A DNA stretch of 64,000 bases from an uncultured bacterium (lineage in GTDB: Bacteria; Bacillota; Clostridia; Oscillospirales; Acutalibacteraceae): the NCBI GenBank assembly GCA_949283655.1, contig CASDTH010000026.1, positions 54,049 through 118,048 of the forward strand. Direction: 5' to 3'. Made by a program: the position numbers and the translations under genes. Shown piece after piece: positions 8,780 through 18,192 of this stretch. Under the pieces are notes generated by a model, which worked only from the letters and a program-made list of their open reading frames with translations, made no database searches and had not been told where the DNA came from. Within the stretch, counting starts at the first letter, position 1; the number at the start of each line of letters is the position of its first letter.

Positions 8780-9076
8780 AAAAATAAAAACTCCTGCCCC
8801 TCACGATCTGTAAGGGACAGGAGTTGTCAGCAAAACAAATCCCCTGCGGTACCACCCAAATTGACGCAAACGCGCCCGCTCGCTTCGCGCACCAGCATGC
8901 GCGCCCCTGTTGATAACGGATGGGGTCTCCCGGCGGCAACTACTTGGCTTTCACCTTTCGGGCCGCCCTCATGAGTCCATTCACATAACGCCTGCCTGCC
9001 ATGCTCCCACCAATGCACAGCTCTCTGAAAAGCGGTGTGACATGCTACTACTCTCAATCACCGGTTTCAAATATTA
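8780..9076 (-). promoter_or_regulatory. T-box leader, tryptophan specifier
   Basis: Read on the minus strand, the leader has an AGAGAG box near 9023, a specifier region GAATGGACTC in which TGG (8977-8979) is the Trp codon, the conserved T-box GGGTGGTACCGC (8846-8857), and a terminator stem ACTCCTGTCCCT/AGGGGCAGGAGT followed by a T-rich run (8780-8826). Uncharged tRNA-Trp should stabilise the antiterminator and allow transcription of trpB2. Confidence 0.93.
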
Positions 9077-9082
9077 GTGAGA

Positions 9083-9111
9083 ATTATAACACGAAGCAAA
9101 GCGGGTGTCAA
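9083..9111 (-). promoter_or_regulatory. Consensus sigma-A promoter of the T-box/trpB2 unit
   Basis: TTGACA (9106-9111), 17 bases, TATAAT (9083-9088) on the minus strand: a perfect consensus, as expected for a gene controlled mainly by attenuation. Confidence 0.85.
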
Positions 9112-9173
9112 GCGTTTTCAGCATGGCAACCCACGGATTTCTCCTGAAGCGCAATCCATGCAAAACTCCCCAT

Positions 9174-9569
9174 TCACCCTTTGAGATTTTCCGCCTTCAA
9201 TTGCATTTTGATCCAGAAGGCAATCCACGCAAGTAGAAGAAGGGATAAGAGAAACGACTGATACCGAAATACGGCATCCACATTGGGAAGGTCTATCCAA
9301 AAGACCAGCAGAAGAAAAGCCGCCCAAAACAGAATCGCTGCTATGGAAACAGCCTTCAGCAGGAAGGGAATGCGGTTTCCCCTGGCACAGACCAAGGAGT
9401 AAACCACAACCGACAGGCTGCTCACCGGCACAGCCCACATACCAATGAAAAAGAAAGCGTCGTCATAGGATACCAGCCGCGGCACGAGATAGGCCAGCGC
9501 CACAAAGGCCGTATAGCAAAACGCCAGCACGGAAAACGCCAAGGCGGCTGATTGAAGGGAACGTTTCAT
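9174..9569 (-). CDS. Small integral membrane protein (unknown)
   Basis: A 131-residue protein with four hydrophobic helices (ALAFSVLAFCYTAFVALAYL, FFIGMWAVPVSSLSVVVYSL, LLKAVSIAAILFWAAFLLLV, LLSLLLLAWIAFWIKM) and basic loops. The ATG at 9569 follows AAGAGG by nine bases; a TTG at 9578 is too close to that box. I recognise no family. It is a single gene between gap and the trpB2 T-box. Confidence 0.7.
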   Translation of the reverse strand: MKRSLQSAALAFSVLAFCYTAFVALAYLVPRLVSYDDAFFFIGMWAVPVSSLSVVVYSLVCARGNRIPFLLKAVSIAAILFWAAFLLLVFWIDLPNVDAVFRYQSFLLSLLLLAWIAFWIKMQLKAENLKG

Positions 9570-9680
9570 ACATTTCAACCTCTTTTCTATATCCTGTGGC
9601 CGTCCTGATTTTAATTGATAAAATTAGTATAACATCCCAGAAACTCCCTGTCAAGAAATACCTCGAATTCCGGCAAATCC

Positions 9681-9735
9681 ATAAAGAAAAGCACGCACGA
9701 AGCGCGGCTCACAAGCCGGTTTCGTGCGCGCTCTG
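9681..9735 (-). terminator. Rho-independent terminator of gap
   Basis: Minus-strand hairpin with arms GCGCACGAA and TTCGTGCGTGC and an inner GGCTT/AGCC pairing, followed by TTTTCTTT, 28 bases after the gap stop. Confidence 0.75.
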
Positions 9736-9762
9736 ATTTTGTGCTCTCAGCGGGTACGCTGA

Positions 9763-10776
9763 TTAGCCAAGCTCCGCAAAATACTTGATCGTGCGGACCA
9801 TCTGGCTGGTGTAGGAATTCTCGTTGTCATACCAAGAGACAACCTGCACCTGATACAGGCCATTGCCCAGCTCGGACACCATGGTCTGCGTGGCGTCGAA
9901 CAGGGAGCCATAGCGGATACCAATGATATCGGAGGAAACGATCTCATCCTCATTGTAGCCGAAGCTCTCGGAAGCGGCAGCCTTCATCGCGGCGTTGATG
10001 CCTTCCTTCGTGACGTTCTCGCCCTTGACAACAGCGGTGAGGATCGTGGTGGAACCGGTCGGCACCGGAACACGCTGCGCGGAACCGATGAGCTTGCCGT
10101 TGAGCTCCGGGATGACAAGGCCGATCGCCTTGGCAGCGCCGGTGGAATTCGGAACGATGTTGGCTGCGCCGGCGCGAGCCCTGCGCAGGTCGCCCTTGCG
10201 GTGCGGGCCATCCAGGATCATCTGATCGCCCGTATAGGCATGGATGGTGGACATAATGCCGCTCTGGATCGGCGCATAGTCATTGAGGGCCTTCGCCATG
10301 GGCGCCAGGCAGTTTGTGGTGCAGGAGGCGGCGGAGATGATCTGATCCTCAGCGGTAAGGGTCTTCTCATTGACGCTGTAAACGATCGTCTTCAGATCGT
10401 TGCCCGCAGGAGCGGAGATGACAACCTTCTTCGCGCCCGCATCCAGGTGAGCGGAAGCCTTCGCCTTGGAGGTGAAGAAGCCGGTGCACTCAAGCACGAC
10501 GTCTACGCCCAGCTCGCCCCAGGGCAGCTCAGCCGGATTCGCATTTTTATAGATCGTGATGACCTTGCCATCCACCGTGATGGAATCCTCGCCCGCCTCG
10601 ACGGTGTGCCCGTCATAACGGCCCTGAGCGGTATCATACTTCAGCAGATGCGCAAGCATCTTCGGGCTGGTCAAATCGTTGATTGCGACAACCTCATAGC
10701 CCTCGGCGCCGAACATCTGGCGGAACGCAAGGCGGCCAATACGGCCGAAACCGTTGATTGCTACTTTTACTGACAT
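9763..10776 (-). CDS. gap: Glyceraldehyde-3-phosphate dehydrogenase, type I
   Basis: The NAD-dependent glycolytic enzyme, 337 residues. The Rossmann motif is [16 protein letters not shown] at the N-terminus, the catalytic cysteine is in SAASCTTNC (C152), and [14 protein letters not shown] is the conserved C-terminal signature. The start at 10776 follows TGGAGG. It is monocistronic, with its own promoter (10820-10848) and terminator (9681-9735). No pgk or other glycolytic gene is adjacent. Confidence 0.97.
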   Translation of the reverse strand: MSVKVAINGFGRIGRLAFRQMFGAEGYEVVAINDLTSPKMLAHLLKYDTAQGRYDGHTVEAGEDSITVDGKVITIYKNANPAELPWGELGVDVVLECTGFFTSKAKASAHLDAGAKKVVISAPAGNDLKTIVYSVNEKTLTAEDQIISAASCTTNCLAPMAKALNDYAPIQSGIMSTIHAYTGDQMILDGPHRKGDLRRARAGAANIVPNSTGAAKAIGLVIPELNGKLIGSAQRVPVPTGSTTILTAVVKGENVTKEGINAAMKAAASESFGYNEDEIVSSDIIGIRYGSLFDATQTMVSELGNGLYQVQVVSWYDNENSYTSQMVRTIKYFAELG

Positions 10777-10819
10777 TCTAACTACCTCCACATGATGAAT
10801 TACATGGACATGCGTATAT

Positions 10820-10848
10820 ATATTAACCCTTTCCTTTCAAATATGCAA
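10820..10848 (-). promoter_or_regulatory. Predicted promoter of gap
   Basis: Minus-strand TTGCAT (10843-10848), 17 bases, TAATAT (10820-10825). Confidence 0.6.
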
Positions 10849-10985
10849 GGCGTTTTGCTTTAAAATGAACTGGCGAGGGTAAGTTTTGTTAATGCTCTAC
10901 AAAAACGCAAACCGCTTTCAAAAACGGATATGATATATGGACGAAGCTCAAACCAAATTTGAACGTTGGAAGGGGGCCGTATCAC

Positions 10986-11738
10986 GTGCTTTCTTTTTTG
11001 CAGGATATCTACGGCCGTTTGAAGGCCATACCCATCCGCCCAGAAAATGAGCGGCGGCTGCGCGACGGCATCCAGCAGCTGCTCACTCTCTCGCACCTGT
11101 GCGCCGGCGGCGCGAACATTGACCAGCGCAAGGCGCTATCTCATTTGACGCAGGGCTGCCACCAGATCCTCCGGCAGCTGGAAAACCTGCTGCTCTGCCA
11201 TGCGCGCAGCTTCCCTTTTGAGCCGTGCGACCTTGCCACCTTTCTGGATGATATCTGCTGCGCCTGCGACCTGCTGCTCAGCGGCCACAACAAGCGGCTG
11301 CTTTTTGACGCGAACACGCCGTGGGCCCTCATAGCCTGCGCACCCGGGCCAGTGCGCTGCGCAGTTTTAAACCTGATCGCCAACGCCGCCCGTTATTCGC
11401 AGGCCGGAACGATTCTGGTGCGCCTTGCCTGCACGCCCAGCCATGTGCTCATAATGGTGCGCAACACTGGGGAAGCGCCACTCGCCGCCCTGCAGCAGGG
11501 AACAGATACGCCCGGCGCAGGCTTATGCGCGGTGCGCCGGTGCGTAGAGCTACACCATGGCACCCTGCTCTTTCAAAGTGACGAGGGGGGCACACTGGCC
11601 GCCCTGGCGCTGCCACGGGACCTGGAGGCCCAGCAAGGGACTTCTCCTCTCCCGCAGCCGGATTTCGTGGAATATATTTGTGACCGGTTAAGCCCGGTAT
11701 ATACAGGCTTAAGCGGCTTATGCCTCTGCCCGGTGTGA
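10986..11738 (+). CDS. Orphan histidine-kinase-like ATPase (GHKL) protein
   Basis: A 250-residue soluble protein. Residues 10-75 are helical and might be a reduced dimerisation region (LLTLSHLCAGGANIDQRKAL). Residues of about 115-215 match a GHKL ATP-binding domain with an N box (VLNLIANAARYS), a G1-like VRNTGEAPL and a G2-like GAGLCAVRRCVELHHGTL. No clear H-box, sensor or membrane segment is visible, and no response regulator is adjacent. The GTG at 10986 is preferred because GGAAGGGGG lies nine bases before it; an upstream in-frame TTG at 10959 lacks one. It is transcribed divergently from gap. Its partner is unknown. Confidence 0.75.
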   Translation: MLSFLQDIYGRLKAIPIRPENERRLRDGIQQLLTLSHLCAGGANIDQRKALSHLTQGCHQILRQLENLLLCHARSFPFEPCDLATFLDDICCACDLLLSGHNKRLLFDANTPWALIACAPGPVRCAVLNLIANAARYSQAGTILVRLACTPSHVLIMVRNTGEAPLAALQQGTDTPGAGLCAVRRCVELHHGTLLFQSDEGGTLAALALPRDLEAQQGTSPLPQPDFVEYICDRLSPVYTGLSGLCLCPV

Positions 11739-11752
11739 GGGTGGGCCGCCGA

Positions 11753-12392
11753 GGCCGCCGCGATCGTTTGCGGTGGCCCTTGGTGGCGCTGAATTTGTTT
11801 GTGGTGCAGGCGAAAGATTTTATTGGATTTTTAATGCGTGCCCGGTGTAAGAGAATGAACGCGTGTACAACGCAACCAGGCACTCATTAAAAGCTAAAAT
11901 AAAATTTCATGGCGCACCACAAATGAAACATTGCTGTTTATTCCGCTCGGGCCGCGGGGCCCCTCCTTTTCCGTTCGGCCGGAAAAGGAGGCAAAAGGGG
12001 CCGTTCTACACGGCCAGCGGCGGCACTGATAGGCTTTTGAATCCCTTTGAATCGGTTCGGCGAGGCGCACAAAAACTCACCGCCTCACGGCGGCTCAAAC
12101 AGTTTGTGCGCTCGCTTGCCTGCAAGCAGGCAAGTCCCCTCACGAGCTCGCCAGGAATATGCGGAGCCTGCCGCCGCTGGCCTATTGAAGGGTTTCAGCC
12201 ACTGAGATAGACTGAAGGCCCCGAAAGGTTTCTCCCGGAGCCTGTAAGTAGTTTAGGGCCCCAAACGTAACGATAGGCCCAGGCGGCATTAGATGCCGCT
12301 GAGGCAGAAGCCTGAAGAGAGGCGCATCTGAAGTCTGGAGCCTGAAATTTGAAATCTGAGTCACGAGGCCGCCGCAATTGTTTGCGGCGGCC
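11753..12392. repeat. Intergenic repeat region A (mosaic hairpin family)
   Basis: Non-coding stretch between two convergent genes. It is bounded by two copies of the same hairpin (11753-11778 and 12367-12392; arms GGCCGCCGC and GCGGCGGCC or a near copy, loop with GTTT). Inside are a CTCCTTTTCC/GGAAAAGGAG stem (11963-11990), CCGCC-TCAC-GGCGG (12080-12093) and CTTGCCTG-CAAG-CAGGCAAG (12115-12134). Long parts match regions at 29.4, 48.2 and 55.7 kb. Open reading frames across it have no recognisable domains or ribosome sites. Confidence 0.8.
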
Positions 12393-12400
12393 CATAAGGC

Positions 12401-12994
12401 TTATTCTGAAATTTCAATGGAAAGGATTTTGATCTCCTCCACAGGCTTATCGTTCGGGCCGCAGGGAGCGTTTGCGATCGCATCAACCACATCCATCCCC
12501 TCATATACCTGCCCAAACACCGTGTGGCGGAAATCCAGCCACGGCGTGCCGCCCTTGGACCGGTAGGCGGAAACCGCCCAGGCCGGGAAAGCACTTTCGC
12601 CAAGCGTTTCCATTTGAGCGATGAGATCATCGCTGACGGACGGCGCCTGCACAATGAAGAACTGGCTCCCGTTGGTGCCAGGCCCCGCGTTCGCCATGGA
12701 GAGTGCGCCGCGCAGGTTGTGATACTCGGGGCTGAATTCATCCGCAAAGGACTTGCCCCAGATGCTCTCGCCCCCCATGCCGGTGCCTGTCGGATCGCCG
12801 CCCTGAATCATAAAATCCGGAATGACGCGATGAAAAATCAAGCCATCATAGTAGCCGTTCTTCGCGTGGGTGGTAAAATTTTCAACCGCTTTGGGCGCCG
12901 CCTCCGGGAAGAGCAGGATCTTCATCTCGCCCATCGTCGTCTTCATAACGGCGGTGATATCCCCCGCCTGCGGCCTGCGCAGCTGTGATGCCAT
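12401..12994 (-). CDS. Cyclophilin-type peptidyl-prolyl cis-trans isomerase
   Basis: A 197-residue cytosolic foldase. Cyclophilin motifs are continuous: [42 protein letters not shown] (the FHRVI and QGGD active-site segments), [16 protein letters not shown] and [15 protein letters not shown]. The catalytic Arg is in FHRV. No signal peptide is present. The ATG at 12994 follows AGGAGAGAGG. It is a single gene downstream of potD, with a 35-base gap, so read-through from the pot operon is possible. Confidence 0.95.
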   Translation of the reverse strand: MASQLRRPQAGDITAVMKTTMGEMKILLFPEAAPKAVENFTTHAKNGYYDGLIFHRVIPDFMIQGGDPTGTGMGGESIWGKSFADEFSPEYHNLRGALSMANAGPGTNGSQFFIVQAPSVSDDLIAQMETLGESAFPAWAVSAYRSKGGTPWLDFRHTVFGQVYEGMDVVDAIANAPCGPNDKPVEEIKILSIEISE

Positions 12995-13029
12995 AATAAC
13001 CTCTCTCCTTGCCCGCATGGCGCTTCGGA

Positions 13030-14247
13030 TCAATCCTCCGCGTCTGCAAAATCGCGTTTTTTCTTTTGCACAGTCTTGTAGATAATCACCCCGGCAATGG
13101 CTACTACAACCACGCCGATGCCTACATACAGCCAGATAGACCCAGCCGCCTGCTCCGCCTCCGCATCGCCGCTTTGGCTTGCCTTGAGCTCGCTCCAGAG
13201 ATTCGTCATCAGGTTCAGCGTCTCCTGCGGAAGATTATAGAAATACTCCGTCTCTGGAGTTTGCGCCGCAGTGGGATAAAGATATTCATTATCCTTCAGC
13301 TCATAATCCGCATGGGAGAGCACCGCCGTATTCGGCGAAGCATAACCGAGATAATTCGCATTTGCCACCGCGATATCCGGCTCCAGCAGGAAGTTGATAT
13401 ACGCCTCCGCAGCAGCTTTGTTCTGCGCGTTTTTAGGAATGCAGATGGAATCCACAAAGATATTGACGCCCTCCTGCGGGTAGACAAACGCGAGATCCGG
13501 ATTATTATCATGCATTGTGATGAAATCGCCCGCATAATACGGCGCAATGGCAGCCTCGCCATTCTCCATCTTGCGGAAGATATCATCCATCACATAGCCC
13601 TGCAAAATGGGCTTCTGCTCTTTGAGCTTATCAGCAGCGGCCTTCCAATCGGCCTCGGCTGTTGTGTTAAAGGATTGTCCAAGCAGCTTCTGCGCAATGC
13701 CGAACGCATCACGTGGGTTATCAAACATCAGGATTTTGCCCTGATACTGCTCATCCCACATTACGCTCCAGCTTGTGGGAGCCTGCGTTACCATCTTGGT
13801 GTTGTAGATCAGGCCGACCATACCAACGTTATAGGGCACGGAATACTCGTCGTTGGGGTCAAAATACAGGCCCTTATACTTTTCATCAATATATTTATAG
13901 TTCGGGATATTGGAAAAATCGATCTTTTGAAGCATATCCTCTTCGATCATGCGCTGAATCATGTAGTCCGATGGGATCACGATATCGTAGCTCACGCCTT
14001 CGCTTTTCAGCTTGGCGTACATATTCTCGTTGGTATCATAGTTATTATAATTGACCTTAATACCAGTGCGCTTTGTAAACTCGGCGTTGACATCCAGCGA
14101 GCCCTCAGAGCCGTCAGAAATATACTCACCCCAGTTATAGACGTTGATCGTCGTCCCCTCCAAATCTGAGGCGTCTGCGGCAAAGGCAGGGACCGCCATA
14201 GATGCCGCCAGAAGGAATGCGAACAGGAAAGCCACAAGTTTTTTCAA
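13030..14247 (-). CDS. potD: Spermidine/putrescine ABC transporter substrate-binding protein
   Basis: A 405-residue extracytoplasmic polyamine-binding protein. A cleavable signal peptide ([20 protein letters not shown], then AFA) is followed by a PotD fold ([52 protein letters not shown]). It has no lipobox; instead the C-terminus has a membrane helix ([20 protein letters not shown]) and a KKKR stop-transfer, so it is tethered from its C-end. The start is a TTG that overlaps the potC stop codon (TTGA), with AGGAGA upstream. It is the last gene of potABCD. Confidence 0.93.
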   Translation of the reverse strand: MKKLVAFLFAFLLAASMAVPAFAADASDLEGTTINVYNWGEYISDGSEGSLDVNAEFTKRTGIKVNYNNYDTNENMYAKLKSEGVSYDIVIPSDYMIQRMIEEDMLQKIDFSNIPNYKYIDEKYKGLYFDPNDEYSVPYNVGMVGLIYNTKMVTQAPTSWSVMWDEQYQGKILMFDNPRDAFGIAQKLLGQSFNTTAEADWKAAADKLKEQKPILQGYVMDDIFRKMENGEAAIAPYYAGDFITMHDNNPDLAFVYPQEGVNIFVDSICIPKNAQNKAAAEAYINFLLEPDIAVANANYLGYASPNTAVLSHADYELKDNEYLYPTAAQTPETEYFYNLPQETLNLMTNLWSELKASQSGDAEAEQAAGSIWLYVGIGVVVVAIAGVIIYKTVQKKKRDFADAED

Positions 14248-15071
14248 TTTTCAATCTCCTTTACTGCAAGTTTTTTGTTTATACGCTTCTCGCCCTGCGC
14301 CTGCGCAATATTATACAGGATCAGCAGCACGAGGATGGCGACAAAAATAAGGGTAAACAGCGCGTAGATATCTGGAGTAACGCGCCGTTTTGTCATGGAA
14401 TAGATCCGCACGGGTAGCGTCTGAAAGGACGGGCCATTGGTAAAATAGCTGATGATAAAATCATCCAGCGACATCGTAAAGGCCATGACAAGCCCCGTAA
14501 CGACCCCCGGCATAATACCGGGCAACACAACCTTGAAAAAGGAACGCGCCGGCGTACAGCCCAGATCCTGCGCCGCCTCAGAAAGATGCGGATCCATCTG
14601 CCGCAGCTTCGGCAAGATGGAGAGGATAACATAGGGCAGATTAAAGGTGATGTGCGCAAACAGCAGCGTCCAAAAACCGAGCACATCCCGGATGCCCAAC
14701 AGCTTGCCCGCAAAGACAAACAGCAGCATCATGGAAATGCCGGTGACGATCTCCGGATTCATCATCGGGATATTGGTGACGGACAGCACGCTGGATTTCA
14801 GCCACTTCTGCCGCATGGTATCGATGCCGACTGCGGCCGCAGTGCCGAGCACGGTGGCTGCAAGCGATGAAACGACGGCAAGAATCAGGCTATTGTAGAG
14901 CGAGCGAAGCGTCGCCTGATCTTGAAACAGAGATTCATACCACCGCAGGGAAAAGCCGGCAAACAGGCTTGTGCTGTTGCTAGCATTAAAGGAGAAAAAA
15001 ATCAAAACAAAAATCGGCGCATATAAAAACAGGAAGATTAGAAAGAGATAGAGTTTAGACGCTGTTTTCAT
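14244..15071 (-). CDS. potC: Spermidine/putrescine ABC transporter permease PotC
   Basis: A 275-residue inner-membrane subunit with six hydrophobic helices. The EAA loop that contacts the ATPase is seen as LSEAAQDLGCTPARSFFKVV. The N-terminal helix LYLFLIFLFLYAPIFVLIFF and the segment SFNASNSTSLFAGFSLRWY are typical of PotC. It lies between potB and potD and overlaps potD by four bases. Confidence 0.95.
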   Translation of the reverse strand: MKTASKLYLFLIFLFLYAPIFVLIFFSFNASNSTSLFAGFSLRWYESLFQDQATLRSLYNSLILAVVSSLAATVLGTAAAVGIDTMRQKWLKSSVLSVTNIPMMNPEIVTGISMMLLFVFAGKLLGIRDVLGFWTLLFAHITFNLPYVILSILPKLRQMDPHLSEAAQDLGCTPARSFFKVVLPGIMPGVVTGLVMAFTMSLDDFIISYFTNGPSFQTLPVRIYSMTKRRVTPDIYALFTLIFVAILVLLILYNIAQAQGEKRINKKLAVKEIEN

Positions 15072-15119
15072 GCGAACGCTCCCCCCATTTTAAAAACTCT
15101 GCCGCCACGTCGGCGGCCT

Positions 15120-15947
15120 TTAAATCACCATAGCGCCAGAATCCTGATCAGCAAAACGGTTCATAACCGCCATGCAGATCAAAATCAACACCATCAGCAC
15201 CAGCGACAGCGCCGCGCCCAAGTTATAGTTATACGCCGTTTGAAATTGCATCTCGATAATATCGCCAATGAGGGAAAACGTGCCGCCGCCGAGCTTTTGA
15301 GAGATATAAAAGGTGCTCACGCACGGCACAAACACCATAGTAATCCCGGAAACAACGCCCGGCACGCTCAGCGGAAAGATCACCTTGCGCACAACAGCCA
15401 ACCGGCTTGCGCCCAAATCCTGCGCCGCCTCAATCAGGCTCTTATCCAGCTTGGACATGACGGAATACAGCGGCAGAATCATGTAAGGGATGAAGTTATA
15501 CACCATGCCAAGGATCACAGCCCCGCCCGTATTGATCATATGCAGCGGGCCTACGCCGAAAAAGCCGAGGAAGGTGTTAATCAGCCCCGTATCCTCCAAA
15601 ATCGTCATCCAGGAATAGGTGCGCAGCAAAAAATTCATCCACATCGGCAACATAACGAGCAGGATCATCGTGCTCTGCCGTTTTGCACCGGATTGGGACA
15701 GGATATAGGCAAAGGGATAGGAGAGCAGCAGGCAGATGACCGTTGCAACCAGGCCATAGCCGATGGATCGCAGGAAAATGCCGCTGTAGCTGCTCAGCTG
15801 CTGAATATTCGCAAGGGTGAACTGCCCCTGCGCATCCGTAAAGGCATAATATACCACAAGAATCAGCGGCGCGATGATAAAAATCAGCGACCAGAGGATG
15901 TATTGCGCAGAGGCCAGCTTTTGCAGCAGAGAGGGCTTTTGTTCCAT
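15120..15947 (-). CDS. potB: Spermidine/putrescine ABC transporter permease PotB
   Basis: A 275-residue inner-membrane permease with six helices and the EAA loop LIEAAQDLGASRLAVVRKVI. It begins two bases after the potA stop, so translation is probably coupled. PotB and PotC form the heterodimeric channel for polyamine uptake. Confidence 0.95.
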   Translation of the reverse strand: MEQKPSLLQKLASAQYILWSLIFIIAPLILVVYYAFTDAQGQFTLANIQQLSSYSGIFLRSIGYGLVATVICLLLSYPFAYILSQSGAKRQSTMILLVMLPMWMNFLLRTYSWMTILEDTGLINTFLGFFGVGPLHMINTGGAVILGMVYNFIPYMILPLYSVMSKLDKSLIEAAQDLGASRLAVVRKVIFPLSVPGVVSGITMVFVPCVSTFYISQKLGGGTFSLIGDIIEMQFQTAYNYNLGAALSLVLMVLILICMAVMNRFADQDSGAMVI

Positions 15948-15949
15948 CT

Positions 15950-17071
15950 TTACGCCTCCTCTTCCGCAGGGTCGGACAGGCGGTCGATCTCATCGCTGAA
16001 AGAACTGTAATCCCCGAACGCGCCAGAATAGGCGGATTTATGCATAATATGGATCGCATCCGGGTCGATCTTCAGGCCGATGGTGTTTCCTACCGCCTGA
16101 TGATCGGTGGACTGGATCATCCATTTAAAGCCGCCGATATCCACGATAATCTCAAAATGGACGCCCTTAAAGGTGACGCTCGTCACCGTGCCGGAAAGCA
16201 TCCCCTCCTCTACGGGGACAACATCGACATCCTCCGGGCGGACGACTACATCCACTGGCTCGTTCTTTTGGAAGCCCTCATCCAGGCACTGGAACTGATG
16301 GCCAGAAAATTCCGCCAGATAATCCTCCCGCATCACACCGTCTAGGATATTGCTCTCGCCGATAAAATCCGCCACAAAGGCGTTTTTCGGCTCATTGTAG
16401 ATATCCTCTGGCGTACCGATCTGCTGAATGATGCCGCTGTCCATCACGACGACCGTGTCGGACATGGAGAGCGCCTCCTCCTGATCGTGCGTCACATAGA
16501 TGAAGGTGATCCCCATGCGCTGCTGGATATTTTTCAACTCCACCTGCATATCCTTACGCAGCTTTAGATCCAGCGCGCCCAGCGGCTCATCAAGCAGCAG
16601 CACACGCGGCTCGTTGGCCAGCGCACGCGCAATTGCCACGCGCTGCTGCTGCCCGCCGGAGAGCGACGCAATCCTGCGGCGCTTAAAGCCCTTGAGGTTG
16701 ACGAGCGTGAGCATCTCGTTGACCTTATCCCGTATTTTTTTCTCCGGCCATTTCTTCACCCTCAGGCCGAAGGCGATATTCTCATAAACATCCAAGTGCG
16801 GAAAAAGCGCATAACGCTGAAAAATGGTGTTGACCTGCCTCTTGTGAGGCGGCACACCATTGATTTTTTTCCCTTCAAAGACGATTTCGCCCTCATCCGG
16901 CTCCAAAAATCCGCCGATGATCCGCAGTGTGGTCGTTTTGCCGCAGCCGGAGGGCCCCAGCAATGTGATAAACTCCTTATCGCGAATATAGAGATTCAGA
17001 TTTTTTAAAATCTGCTCGCCGTCAAAGGCTACTGAAATATTTTTCAGGTCGATAATCACATTATCTTTCAA
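15950..17071 (-). CDS. potA: Spermidine/putrescine ABC transporter ATP-binding protein
   Basis: The 373-residue ATPase of the polyamine importer. Walker [10 protein letters not shown] is at residues 39-47, the signature LSGGQ at 136-140, and Walker B with D-loop [11 protein letters not shown] follows. The C-terminal third ([15 protein letters not shown] and later) is a TOBE domain. The start is a TTG at 17071 with AGGAAGGGG eight bases upstream; no in-frame ATG precedes the first conserved strand. It heads potABCD, about 210 bases downstream of a consensus promoter. Confidence 0.95.
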   Translation of the reverse strand: MKDNVIIDLKNISVAFDGEQILKNLNLYIRDKEFITLLGPSGCGKTTTLRIIGGFLEPDEGEIVFEGKKINGVPPHKRQVNTIFQRYALFPHLDVYENIAFGLRVKKWPEKKIRDKVNEMLTLVNLKGFKRRRIASLSGGQQQRVAIARALANEPRVLLLDEPLGALDLKLRKDMQVELKNIQQRMGITFIYVTHDQEEALSMSDTVVVMDSGIIQQIGTPEDIYNEPKNAFVADFIGESNILDGVMREDYLAEFSGHQFQCLDEGFQKNEPVDVVVRPEDVDVVPVEEGMLSGTVTSVTFKGVHFEIIVDIGGFKWMIQSTDHQAVGNTIGLKIDPDAIHIMHKSAYSGAFGDYSSFSDEIDRLSDPAEEEA

Positions 17072-17286
17072 TGATGCAGCCCCTTCCTGCCGTTTGCTAA
17101 ACGTTTTTAAAACCAGCCTACAGCTCCTTGGAAAAACGAAGCGCCCTCTAGTGCAAAAAACGGAATCCGCTCAGCTTCCAGCCGCGCTTGATGCCAAAGC
17201 AGAGCGAAAGGCGCCTAAAAGCCTACCCGCTGGAACCATGCGGCGTGATCCCCGCCGCCACACGGCATGCGATAAGAATCGTAATC

Positions 17287-17315
17287 ACTATAGTGCGAAA
17301 TCCTGCAATTGTCAA
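17287..17315 (-). promoter_or_regulatory. Promoter of potABCD with long leader
   Basis: Minus-strand TTGACA (17310-17315), 17 bases, TATAGT (17287-17292). The predicted transcript has a leader of roughly 210 nucleotides before potA. I recognise no known riboswitch in it. The 17316-17600 stretch upstream is AT-richer and shows nothing else. Confidence 0.75.
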
Positions 17316-17600
17316 CATTTTTTTTACAAAAACTGCGGGAAAGCCTGACCGGTTGAAAACGAGAATTGAAAATCCTCTCTTTCCCTTCGTTTTTCTCTGT
17401 TTTTCTATGATTTCCTCAACAAATATTGGAATCGCCGTTTTCGCCCCCCCTTTTCATATTGGTATGTTGCCGTTTCTCACATAACTGCCGCCCCACAGGG
17501 CCGCATTGTTCTCTCAAAGGCCGCCTGTCGTATGCGCATCTACCCCGCGCGGAGGTAAATTCTACCGGTCATGTTCTGCACTGCGACCTACAAGCACAAC

Positions 17601-17643
17601 AAAAAGAGGGCTTGTTCATCGCAAACAAATGAACAGGCCCTCT
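17601..17643 (-). terminator. Terminator of the N/Q-rich protein gene
   Basis: Minus-strand hairpin AGAGGGCCTGTTCAT / ATGAACAAGCCCTCT (one G-U pair) followed by TTTTTG, 48 bases after the stop. Confidence 0.8.
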
Positions 17644-17690
17644 TCGGGTGAGGTGTATGGTTCGTTACAGCTTGCCGGCTTCAGGCAGAT

Positions 17691-17858
17691 TTAGAACTGC
17701 TGGTCATTCTCTTCGCGCCGGTTCTGGAACTCCTGCTTCTGGCGGTTCTGCGGATTCTTTTGGTTCTGCTCATTTCGGTTATTCATGGGCTGCCGGTTAT
17801 TCCGCAGGTTCTGCTGCTGATTGTTCTGGTTGTTCTGATTCTGGTTCTGACGTGCCAT
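17691..17858 (-). CDS. Asparagine/glutamine-rich small protein (55 residues)
   Basis: A short gene of 55 codons plus stop. The product starts MARQNQNQNNQNNQQQNLRN and is about half Asn plus Gln with scattered Arg/Lys/Glu and no hydrophobic core, so it should be soluble and disordered. A near-perfect AAAGGAGG stands nine bases before the ATG and a good terminator follows, so it is a real expressed unit. A CATAATA box at 17942-17948 resembles the -10 of forespore sigma factors. Small N/Q-rich proteins of this style are known in endospore formers, but I cannot assign a family. A spore role is inference only. Confidence 0.8.
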   Translation of the reverse strand: MARQNQNQNNQNNQQQNLRNNRQPMNNRNEQNQKNPQNRQKQEFQNRREENDQQF

Positions 17859-17941
17859 GTGCTTTCACCTCCTTTGTGATGGACACAGTGTGCGGAGCGC
17901 CCGCAAATGGTGTCCGCTCATAGTTTGGGCAAATCCTGCGA

Positions 17942-17948
17942 TATTATG
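17942..17948 (-). promoter_or_regulatory. Possible sigma-G/sigma-F type -10 box
   Basis: CATAATA on the minus strand, about 85 bases before the N/Q-rich gene, fits the CATnnTA pattern of forespore promoters. An ATATT segment about 18 bases upstream is only a partial -35. The rest of 17859-18192 shows no gene. Confidence 0.3.
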
Positions 17949-18192
17949 ACAGGCATATGGTCAAAAATATCTCCTGCCCCGATTTCCCTGCGGCATTTCT
18001 AGCATCGGTAACACGGATGCTACGCTTGTTTTTCAATGCAATCGTTGCTATAATAAACGTCGCATATTTCTGACAAAGCGGTGATGATATGATTTCTATC
18101 CTCGCGGCACGTTGCCACCCTGGACGCAGCCATCTTTTTTTCAACAGCCCCTTCTCTTCATTCACAAAAATTGTTGACGTTAAGGAGGATTT

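Noticed and set aside
11863..12210. Open frames inside repeat regions A, C, D and E
   Set aside because: They recur only because the DNA repeats; no ribosome sites, no domains, changed by indels between copies.
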